Part shown: in pieces, positions 1 through 7,139 of the stretch
How positions within the stretch are numbered: the first letter of the stretch is position 1
How the letters are laid out: each line of letters opens with the position of its first letter
DNA from: Chitinophaga varians
Lineage (GTDB): Bacteria > Bacteroidota > Bacteroidia > Chitinophagales > Chitinophagaceae
Reading direction: 5' to 3'
Assembly: GCF_014529945.1 (NCBI RefSeq)
Contig: NZ_JACVFB010000002.1
Location: 1,426,001 to 1,490,000, forward strand
Length of the DNA: 64,000 nucleotides
Position numbers and translations under genes: made by a program
The notes under the pieces: generated by a model
What the model was told of the DNA's origin: nothing
The model's input: the letters and a program-made list of their open reading frames with translations, nothing else
The model's database searches: none

Positions 1-3000
1 ATACAGGTCCCATGTTTTTACGCCAAGGGCTTCGCGGGCATAGAAAGCGCTGTGCGGGTCTGGTGTCTTGAAACGTGTCAGGTCCAACAGGCCTTCATCT
101 ACGATGGCGATGGTGTAGGTCATGGGTTTACCGTTGCTTTCGCTGACGGTAATATTAGCTTCTGATTCAGGCTTCAGCTTATCGGCCATACTGATCACCG
201 GTTTCAGAATGGTGCCCGGATCTTCCACGGTAATGGGGATGGTACCATACATGCGTATCGGCAGATCGTTGACGGTTTGTGCATGTGGCTGCAGCAGGGT
301 AACGTTGACGTATATATTGGGCGTCATGTTCTTTTCTGCCTTGAAGCGGAAGGTGGTCTGTCCCTGCTGGGTATTGATCCAGAACGTTTTGAGCACCTTG
401 CTGCCGGACTCGATACTGATCAGGCCTCTGCCGCCGGCACTGCTGGGGATGGTGAGGTTAACGTCCTCTCCTGCCTTATAGTGCTGTTTGTCGGAGGTGA
501 ACACCAGCATCGAGGCTTCTGCAGGGTTCTCTTTCTGCATACGTTGTGCCCATCCCGGCCAGTCGATGTATACGGACTTACCGGAGGTGTGACCGCTCTG
601 CAGGTCTTTTACGCGTACAAGGTAACGGCCCCAGTCGGGCTGATTGATGCGCAATGACCAGCTGCCTTTACCGTTGTTGATAGTAATGGTTTCTTTGCTC
701 AGGAGCTGGTTATAGCTGTCCTGGGTGAAGTTGGAATATTCCTCTGCTTCACCTCCATCCCACCACCATCTCCAGCGCACTTTATACAGTTCTACCTGTA
801 CTTCGCGGCTACCGCCGATGAGGTTTCCGTTTTCGTCTACATCTACTATTTCCACGTTATGTGACTGATCGGTGAGCAGCATACCGGTGGTACGGTCGCC
901 TTGCGGCAGCCGCAGCCCTACGTAGGAGGTAAACGGATTGTATGGCATGGAGAAGTGGTCGATACTAAAATCGCCACCTGGCTCAAATACTTTTACTTCG
1001 AAGTTGGCCTTCAGTTGTCCGGGTGCCAGTTTGCCGAGTTGGATATCCGCTTTCACCGGTGCAGCGCCGGTTTCACTCAGCGGGCCTTCAAAAATGGTTT
1101 TGTTCTCTGCTTCAAAATGTGTCACCGGATCATCGAAGGTGAAGCCGGAGAAGTTTTTGAAGCTGGTGGAAGCCTGTATCAGCGACACGTCCACTTTGGC
1201 CTTCAGGTGCTGGGCGGTAGCGCCGAACATCCACATGGCCGACAGGGTGCCGGTGGTACCGTTTTTGGACAGGGCGGTGTTGCTGCCGAAGTCCATTTTT
1301 ATTTTCAGCCTGTTAGGCTTCACGGTTTCGATGCGTATGTTTTTCTGGAAGGTGGCGCCGCCAACTTTTACTTTCGCTACCCAGCTGCCGGTAGGGTCTT
1401 CCGGTTGAGTGGCGGTAGCGAAGCTATAGAAACCGTTCAGGTTTTCGTGCTGGTTGATACGTTTGTACAGCTGGCCTTTAGGATTGTAGAATTCCAGCGT
1501 TACCGGGTGATCTGCCGGGAGTTTATCATCTTTATCTTCCAGTACAAAAGTCAGGTAGATGGAGTCGCCGGGACGCCATACGCCTCTTTCTCCGTAGAGG
1601 AAACCTTTGATGCCGCTTTGTACTTCTTCGCCCTGCACATCAAAACGGCTCAGTGGCAGCGAGCTGCCGTCGTCCAGTTTCAGGTAGCCTCTTTCATTGT
1701 CTTTCTTCGCGATCAGCAGGTAGGGCTTACGTTTCAGGTCGAATGTGGCCAGGCCTTCGCCATCGCTTTTAGTTTTGAAGATCACCTGGTTTTGATAATC
1801 GAGCAGTTCGAGTTCCACACCGGTGAGGGGCTTGGTATCACGGATGTCTGTTACTGCTACCAACATGCTGTTGTTATTGCCTCTTTTGGCGATGAGGCCC
1901 AGGTTGGAGCAGATCACGTTACGGGATGCCCATTTATCTTTGTTATAGTAGGAATTGGAGCAGGCGTCGTTGCGGCGGTTCCAGTTGTAGCCGTAAGGAT
2001 AGTAGCTATCGTAACGGTTCCAGAAGGCGTCGTCGTCATCCAGTTTTTCGCCTTCGCCATCGCCATAGTATTCACTTTCCTCTTCTTCGCCGGCTTCTTC
2101 TCCGCCACCGGTGCTGGTGCTGTCGGCTTTTTTCACTTCTGCGCAGGCAGTGAGTGAATAAGCTTTGCGGAAGCCGATGGTGATGCGGTAAATAGCGCCG
2201 GGTTCGGTGCGGAGCAATTTATCCAGGTCGAGGAAGAAGCGGTTTTTCTTGTGAAGATTAACGGATTTATCGGTATCGAGGCGAACGGTTTTTTCTACCA
2301 CGGGCTTGCCTACACGACGCAGTTCCTGATCGCCGTCGAGGTTGTTATGTTGCAGATATTGCGGGATGTTGTTCTCGTATATTTTGATGATGGTGACGTC
2401 TACCGCGTTAAGGTTAACGGCTTCAAACGGCATCACCAGTTTATTGCTTTCGGGGAGGATAACACCTTTACCGGGAATCGTTACGGCAGGCAGGGTGTTT
2501 TCGAAGTTCACGTTGGCACTGAAGGATTGACCGAGGCGTTTGTCGGTGATATTGATAACGCCTTCGTTGATGATGACGTTGTAGCTGCCTTCGAGGCGAA
2601 CAGGCACATATACTTTTACTTCACTACCGTCGATGGTATAACGGAGATCGCCCTGGCCGCTGATGCCGATAAGGCCTTCCAGGCTTTGCGCTACGCTGAC
2701 AGGATCGGAGAATTGTACCAGCAGGTGTTGTTCAGGGTCAGACATGGCTTTTACGTCGAGCACCTTGAAATCGCCTACAGCAGGTACTTCCACGGTTTTT
2801 TTACCGCTGTTGTCCACTTTAAGTGCGGAGCCATCCCAGCTGATTTCCAGGTTACGGGCAATGTTGGCGCGGTCTATATTGGCGATGGTGAATTTCGACG
2901 TACGGTCGCCGGCGTTATGCTGCCAGGTGATGGGCAGTGTTTTGCCGGCATAGTGTGCGGTGAGCAGTTTTTCGATGGACTGTGGGTTTTCCACATCGGC

Positions 3001-3498
3001 GGTGTATACGGCGCCGGTATAGGTCATCTTGTCCAGCGTAGTGTTGGTACTGGCTTTCAGCCCAAACATATCCAGGGAGAAAGATGGTTTGATGACCTTG
3101 AACTCGAAATCGAAGGATTTCAGGTCGGAAGGCACGTCCATGATCTTACTCAGCTTAAAATTAGCCTGATAGGTTTTGCCGGGTTGCAGATTTTCATCGG
3201 GCCGGAATTCGATGGTGGTGGCATCTACCCAATAAGATTTCCCTTTGATGGAAGGAGAAAAATCGAACACTTCTTTGTCGAGTGGTTCATTCTGGGTATG
3301 CGTTACGTTTACCTGTCCTGCCAGTTGAACACGGATAGGACTTTGTTTGGAGATAATACCGGCGGTATAGGCGTCAATATACTTCGCGAATCCGGGGTTC
3401 ATCTCTTTTTTAGTGGTCCGGCAGCCGCTTATCAACGACAACGCCACCAGGGAAACAAATAATGCTACTACAGCAAATAGCCGTTTTGTTGGGTGCAT
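1..3498 (-). CDS. Alpha-2-macroglobulin family lipoprotein (3' end outside window)
   Basis: The frame is open from an ATG at 3498 to the left edge (1166 codons without a stop), so the C-terminal part, where a thioester motif would lie if present, is missing. The N-terminus is a lipoprotein signal ending in a lipobox L-I-S-G-C with Cys26. Macroglobulin-type beta domains follow. The hallmark YGERGVWRPGD sits near residue 635 and VDEGLLDLTRFKTPDP, the strongly conserved bacterial alpha-2-macroglobulin segment, near residues 1130-1146. In the known family these periplasmic or surface lipoproteins trap proteases and often accompany a class A penicillin-binding protein, which would lie left of the window. 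Odd feature: a very acidic, glycine-rich stretch at about residues 460-490. The long plus-strand frames opposite this gene are shadows. The family call is firm; the trapping role is inferred. Confidence 0.93.
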   Translation of the reverse strand, partial: MHPTKRLFAVVALFVSLVALSLISGCRTTKKEMNPGFAKYIDAYTAGIISKQSPIRVQLAGQVNVTHTQNEPLDKEVFDFSPSIKGKSYWVDATTIEFRPDENLQPGKTYQANFKLSKIMDVPSDLKSFDFEFKVIKPSFSLDMFGLKASTNTTLDKMTYTGAVYTADVENPQSIEKLLTAHYAGKTLPITWQHNAGDRTSKFTIANIDRANIARNLEISWDGSALKVDNSGKKTVEVPAVGDFKVLDVKAMSDPEQHLLVQFSDPVSVAQSLEGLIGISGQGDLRYTIDGSEVKVYVPVRLEGSYNVIINEGVINITDKRLGQSFSANVNFENTLPAVTIPGKGVILPESNKLVMPFEAVNLNAVDVTIIKIYENNIPQYLQHNNLDGDQELRRVGKPVVEKTVRLDTDKSVNLHKKNRFFLDLDKLLRTEPGAIYRITIGFRKAYSLTACAEVKKADSTSTGGGEEAGEEEESEYYGDGEGEKLDDDDAFWNRYDSYYPYGYNWNRRNDACSNSYYNKDKWASRNVICSNLGLIAKRGNNNSMLVAVTDIRDTKPLTGVELELLDYQNQVIFKTKSDGEGLATFDLKRKPYLLIAKKDNERGYLKLDDGSSLPLSRFDVQGEEVQSGIKGFLYGERGVWRPGDSIYLTFVLEDKDDKLPADHPVTLEFYNPKGQLYKRINQHENLNGFYSFATATQPEDPTGSWVAKVKVGGATFQKNIRIETVKPNRLKIKMDFGSNTALSKNGTTGTLSAMWMFGATAQHLKAKVDVSLIQASTSFKNFSGFTFDDPVTHFEAENKTIFEGPLSETGAAPVKADIQLGKLAPGQLKANFEVKVFEPGGDFSIDHFSMPYNPFTSYVGLRLPQGDRTTGMLLTDQSHNVEIVDVDENGNLIGGSREVQVELYKVRWRWWWDGGEAEEYSNFTQDSYNQLLSKETITINNGKGSWSLRINQPDWGRYLVRVKDLQSGHTSGKSVYIDWPGWAQRMQKENPAEASMLVFTSDKQHYKAGEDVNLTIPSSAGGRGLISIESGSKVLKTFWINTQQGQTTFRFKAEKNMTPNIYVNVTLLQPHAQTVNDLPIRMYGTIPITVEDPGTILKPVISMADKLKPESEANITVSESNGKPMTYTIAIVDEGLLDLTRFKTPDPHSAFYAREALGVKTWDLY

Positions 3499-3570
3499 CA
3501 GGAATGGATTATGGTGATTAACGATTCCCGACGAAGATCGAACTATTTTTTCATTTATGCATTTATATAT

Positions 3571-3690
3571 TTTATTATTTGAATTTGTGGATTCGGGAAT
3601 TTTTTGATTTAAAGATTTGGGAATGAATGACCAGCGCTCCCTGAAATTCCAAAATCAAACAATTCCAAAATCCATAAATCCAATAATAAA
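3571..3690. repeat. Imperfect 40-bp AT-rich inverted repeat
   Basis: The segments 3571-3610 and 3651-3690 are inverted copies of each other at roughly 80 percent by eye. Both are built from words such as TTTATTATT, GGATT and TTTGATTT. The repeat lies between the ModF-like gene, which ends at 3711, and the alpha-2-macroglobulin start at 3498, both on the minus strand. It could terminate the first and separate it from the promoter of the second. It resembles in composition the perfect palindromes at 19119-19267 and 57159-57235. Confidence 0.55.
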
Positions 3691-3710
3691 ACAGCTCAAT
3701 AACCCAATAA

Positions 3711-5201
3711 TCAAATGGCTTTGCCATTGGCGAGCCGCATAAACTTATCTACACAGTTAGGCAGTTCTTCTTCATAATGTGTCACATAGATCAGCGTTAC
3801 CGGCATATGGTCGCACAGCATTTCGATGACTTTTTTGAAGTGTTGTTTCTGCTGCTGGTCGAGCCCCTGGCAAGGCTCATCGAAGATCAGCAGGGGTGGG
3901 TTTTTAACGAGCGCCCTGGCGAGGAGGCAAAGACGTTGCGCACTTTCAGGCACCTGTTTGAAAGGAGATTGCCGGTGTTCGTCTATTTCCAGTATTTCCA
4001 TCCATGCCTGGGCGATGTCGGCTTGTTCCGGCGTGGGTGGTTTGGTGCTGCCGATAATATCGCTGAAGCCGGAGCAGACCACCTGCAGGCAATGGTCGCG
4101 GGAGGTAAAGTACTGATGTAGTTCCGGCGAAACGAAGCCTGTTTTTTTCTTGATGTCCCAGATGCTTTCGCCGCTGCCTCTGCGACGGTCGAACAGCCAT
4201 AGTTTGTTGGCATACGCCTGTGGGTTGTCGCCATTGATCAGGCTTAACAGGGTAGATTTGCCGGCGCCGTTATGCCCCAGCAGCGCCCATTTTTCATTTG
4301 GTTTTACCGTCCAGTTGATCTGGTCGAGGATAACGTTCTCCCCATATTTTACCCGGACGTCTTCCATGCGAACGATGGTCTCGAAGGCAGGCGGCTGATG
4401 CCGTTGCAGGATATCTGCTATTTTCTGCGCTTCCATGGCGGGCAGCGGTAGATCGGCTACTTCAGGCAGCGGCAGCTGCATAAACTCGCTACGTGTATAC
4501 TTGCCGGTGACAGCGCCATTTTCCAGCGTCAGCACATGTGTGATGTGCGCCGGTATTTCCTGCGGCGTGGTGGCCAGCAGCACGGTGGCGCCATTGCGGA
4601 TGATCTCATTGATCATTTCAGAGAAATCCTTGCGGGTTTGCACGTCCAGCCCGATGTAAGGGTTGTCGAGCATGAGCAGTTGCGGCTTTTGCAGCAGTGC
4701 TTTGGCAATCATGACACGACGTGTTTCTCCGTTGGAAAGCTTAATCAGCCGCTTTTCCATCAGCGGCGCTATTTTCAGCGGTTTTACCAGATCGGGGACC
4801 GCTGTCAGTTCGAGGTATTCGCTGACCGTGGGGGAATTATCGGCGTCCATGCTATTGAACCGTTGCTGATAGTAGAAGTCGGTGGTGGTATTGGACAAGT
4901 TCCGGAAAGTATGATGATGCCCTACCAGCGCTATCAAATTGCGATAGTTGAAATAGGGATCGGTGACGGTATTTTCTTTCCGCCATTCATCGTAAAAATG
5001 ATAACGGATACCGCCGTTAATGATGTTGAACTTACCAAGGACCGTATTGAGGAGGGCGGTTTTGCCGGAGCCACTGGGGCCGGTAATGGCCCATTGTTCG
5101 TTTTGCTGTATTTCCCAGTTGAGGGTGTCGAAAAGTGTTTTGTCGAGATATCTTACAGTGATATGTTCCAGTGAAAGGAACGGGCGCTTTGTTTCTTCCA
5201 T
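3711..5201 (-). CDS. ModF-like protein with two ABC ATPase domains
   Basis: The 496-residue protein has two ABC nucleotide-binding domains and no membrane segment. Domain 1 has Walker A GPSGSGKT at residues 41-48, signature LSNGETRR and Walker B LLMLDNP. Domain 2 has Walker A GHNGAGKS near residue 310, a degenerate signature (PESAQRLCLLARAL) and Walker B LLIFDEPCQGLD. Length and tandem arrangement match E. coli ModF/PhrA (about 490 residues), a cytoplasmic protein loosely linked to molybdenum metabolism and photorepair but of unsettled function. No modA, modB or modC lies nearby, so a transport role is not supported by context. ABC-F translation factors are also two-domain but carry a linker that is not evident here. 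The start is the ATG at 5201; the stop is at 3711. Confidence 0.85.
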   Translation of the reverse strand: MEETKRPFLSLEHITVRYLDKTLFDTLNWEIQQNEQWAITGPSGSGKTALLNTVLGKFNIINGGIRYHFYDEWRKENTVTDPYFNYRNLIALVGHHHTFRNLSNTTTDFYYQQRFNSMDADNSPTVSEYLELTAVPDLVKPLKIAPLMEKRLIKLSNGETRRVMIAKALLQKPQLLMLDNPYIGLDVQTRKDFSEMINEIIRNGATVLLATTPQEIPAHITHVLTLENGAVTGKYTRSEFMQLPLPEVADLPLPAMEAQKIADILQRHQPPAFETIVRMEDVRVKYGENVILDQINWTVKPNEKWALLGHNGAGKSTLLSLINGDNPQAYANKLWLFDRRRGSGESIWDIKKKTGFVSPELHQYFTSRDHCLQVVCSGFSDIIGSTKPPTPEQADIAQAWMEILEIDEHRQSPFKQVPESAQRLCLLARALVKNPPLLIFDEPCQGLDQQQKQHFKKVIEMLCDHMPVTLIYVTHYEEELPNCVDKFMRLANGKAI

Positions 5202-5295
5202 GATTTCCTGATTGGGCTAAGAGGCATTAATATCGTCTATAAAAATAACAGGAATATTGAAAGCTTCCGCTATTTTTATGATAAACCGGCATACG

Positions 5296-5739
5296 ATGAA
5301 CTGGAAAATCAAAGCATTCGACGAACTGACCGTACAAGAATTGTATGAAGTGCTGCATTTGCGCAGTGAAATATTTATAGTAGAGCAAAACTGTGCTTAC
5401 CAGGACCTGGACAATACTGACCAGCAGGCGCTGCATCTGATGGGGCGTAATGATGAAGGTGTCCTGGTGGCGTATACCCGTTTATTTGGCCCGGGTATTA
5501 AATACACAGAAACTTCTATCGGAAGGGTGATTACCTCTTCGCTGGTCAGAGGCACCGGCGCAGGGCGTGAGTTGATGGAGAAATCCATTGCTGCCGTGGA
5601 AGAGGCATATGGAAAGGGACCTATTAAAATTGGGGCACAGCAATACCTGCAGCGCTTTTATACCTCACTGGGGTTCGAGCAAACCAGTGATACGTATATG
5701 GAAGATGGTATTCCGCATATTGAAATGGTAAAACCCTGA
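5296..5739 (+). CDS. elaA: ElaA-like GNAT family N-acetyltransferase
   Basis: The protein has 147 residues from the ATG at 5296; an upstream in-frame TTG at 5257 would add 13 residues with no family match. It follows ElaA closely: LRSEIFIVEQNCAYQDLD near the N-terminus, then the acetyl-CoA loop region GRVITSSLVRGTGAGREL, and the C-terminal pattern LQRFYTSLGFEQTSDTYMEDGIPHIEM. GNAT enzymes move an acetyl group from acetyl-CoA to an amine; the substrate of ElaA is not known. The gene stands alone, divergent from the ModF-like gene and convergent with the DUF6048 gene, and ends at a long hairpin at 5757-5831. Confidence 0.9.
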   Translation: MNWKIKAFDELTVQELYEVLHLRSEIFIVEQNCAYQDLDNTDQQALHLMGRNDEGVLVAYTRLFGPGIKYTETSIGRVITSSLVRGTGAGRELMEKSIAAVEEAYGKGPIKIGAQQYLQRFYTSLGFEQTSDTYMEDGIPHIEMVKP

Positions 5740-5756
5740 TTCCATTACGAATTAAA

Positions 5757-5831
5757 AATGACGAATGGAGGGTTGTTTTTTAGAACGGTTACTTACTAAC
5801 CGCTTTTTAAAACAGCCCTCCATTCGTCATT
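5757..5831. terminator. Bidirectional hairpin terminator between elaA and the DUF6048 gene
   Basis: An inverted repeat with arms of about 32 bases surrounds the loop CTTAC. The outer GACGAATGGAGGG pairs perfectly with CCCTCCATTCGTC; the inner part, around AACGGTTA/TAACCG, has a few mismatches. T-runs lie near the ends on both strands. It sits between convergent genes and touches the DUF6048 stop codon at 5830-5832, so it probably ends transcription from both sides. Confidence 0.8.
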
Positions 5832-6639
5832 ATTTTTTCTTTTTGTTTTTATCGTTCGCTGGCAACTTTACATGATGCGTTATCTTGTAGAGCGGGAACA
5901 GATAGGACACGGTGTACTGCATATCGAACACCGATTTCTTGGAGCCGCTGCCGAAGCCGGGAATCACCAGTGGTGTAAATTCATCGGACTTAACGTTATT
6001 GATCAATACGCGTTCGCGTATGCTCCAGCTCAGGAAGAAATTTTTGAGCACTTCCGCTTTGAGTCCCAGCACCAGTTCCACCCAATGCGCATTGATATTG
6101 GTTTTGGGAATGGAGCCAGTGAGATCGTTGCCCCAATAGCTGCTGGTGATCTTATAAGTGGGCACTTCGTAGGTGAGGTGGGAAAATCCGTACCGGATAC
6201 CGCCGAAGAACATATTTTTTTCAGACGGGTACAGTCTTTTCATGAAGTTATAATCTATCCCGAGGGTGATGAAGGCGCCACTGCCTTTATAGGTGTAGTT
6301 GGCATCGCTATGAGGCGTGCTGGCATATCCTACTTCTGCCGCTGCATACAGATCGCTGGTAAGGCGGAGGTCAGCCACGGCGGTACCTTCTTTCCGGTAG
6401 GGGTAGTAGATGGAAGTCACGATGCGGCTCAGGTCCAGTCCCACACGGAGACCGCCAGGCATGTGTACGACGCTGTCTTTCACGGGGATAATGACCGTGG
6501 TGTCTTTCGCCGGTTTACGGATAGTATCTGTTTTGGCAGCGGTTTTGGCGGCTGCCGGTTTGGCCGGTGTTTGTGCCTGTGCGGCGAGGCCAATCAGGAT
6601 ACTACTGATTAAAGAAAAACAAAGTAAGGTGCGTATCAT
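5830..6639 (-). CDS. DUF6048 family secreted or outer-membrane protein
   Basis: The 269-residue protein has a signal peptide (MIRTLLCFSLISSIL..., cut probably after AQAQ). A low-complexity Ala/Pro/Lys/Thr linker covers residues 24-55, followed by a beta-rich domain with alternating aromatic residues of the kind seen in small outer-membrane barrels. The C-terminus is a lysine run. I recognise it as DUF6048, a Bacteroidota family normally found beside DUF6452, as here. Its first 38 bases overlap the end of the DUF6452 gene, which indicates translational coupling. The function is unknown; a small beta-barrel or barrel-associated protein is my inference from the strand pattern. Confidence 0.8.
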   Translation of the reverse strand: MIRTLLCFSLISSILIGLAAQAQTPAKPAAAKTAAKTDTIRKPAKDTTVIIPVKDSVVHMPGGLRVGLDLSRIVTSIYYPYRKEGTAVADLRLTSDLYAAAEVGYASTPHSDANYTYKGSGAFITLGIDYNFMKRLYPSEKNMFFGGIRYGFSHLTYEVPTYKITSSYWGNDLTGSIPKTNINAHWVELVLGLKAEVLKNFFLSWSIRERVLINNVKSDEFTPLVIPGFGSGSKKSVFDMQYTVSYLFPLYKITHHVKLPANDKNKKKK

Positions 6640-7114
6640 TACTGCTGGTGACTGCCTTTGAGTTAATAACTACAGAATCGATGGTGTGTTTGGTAGTGAT
6701 AACGGTATCCAGGAAAAAGGTGGTGCCGAAACCACAGCCGGGTGAAATAAATTTTTTGGTACGGGAGTACTTAAATTTAAGTGTGTCCGGCGTAAGGGTA
6801 GAATCTACCCGCAGAAAGAAGATGCTGCTGTCCGATACGGGAGAAAAGGGCAGGAAGATATCTTTCAGCGGTTTGATTTTGTAGATGGAATCCTTGTTGA
6901 CACCATTGTCTATGGCATAAACGGTTACTTTGGGCATGATGGTATCGCGCACAATGTGCAGGATCGTATCGGCTACCTTGCTGGCGGAATCACGCTGAAA
7001 ACGCACGTGAAAATCCGACCGGAGCGTTTGGTCGCACACCTTGGTTTCATTCTCACAGGCGATCATGCCGGTTAGCACGGCGCAGGTGAGTAATATCTGG
7101 TATAACGTTCTCAT
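6602..7114 (-). CDS. DUF6452 family lipoprotein
   Basis: I chose the ATG at 7114 because it gives a clean lipoprotein signal (MRTLYQILLTCAVLTGMIAC); the frame also opens at 7135. The lipobox Cys is residue 20 from this start. The mature part, about 150 residues, contains CDQTLRSDFHVRF, a pattern of short beta strands and CGFGTTFFLD before the C-terminus. This is the DUF6452 partner of DUF6048. It begins 25 bases after the uvrA stop and overlaps the next gene by 38 bases, so all three are probably co-transcribed. No function is established; together the two proteins look like an envelope lipoprotein and barrel pair. Confidence 0.8.
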   Translation of the reverse strand: MRTLYQILLTCAVLTGMIACENETKVCDQTLRSDFHVRFQRDSASKVADTILHIVRDTIMPKVTVYAIDNGVNKDSIYKIKPLKDIFLPFSPVSDSSIFFLRVDSTLTPDTLKFKYSRTKKFISPGCGFGTTFFLDTVITTKHTIDSVVINSKAVTSSNDTHLTLFFFNQ

Positions 7115-7139
7115 TCCTTGATTTACGGTTGGCAAGATA

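Noticed and set aside
901..3462. Long plus-strand frames (901-2157 and 2251-3462) opposite the alpha-2-macroglobulin gene
   Set aside because: They have no recognisable domains, and the minus strand encodes a continuous 1166-codon protein with clear family motifs.
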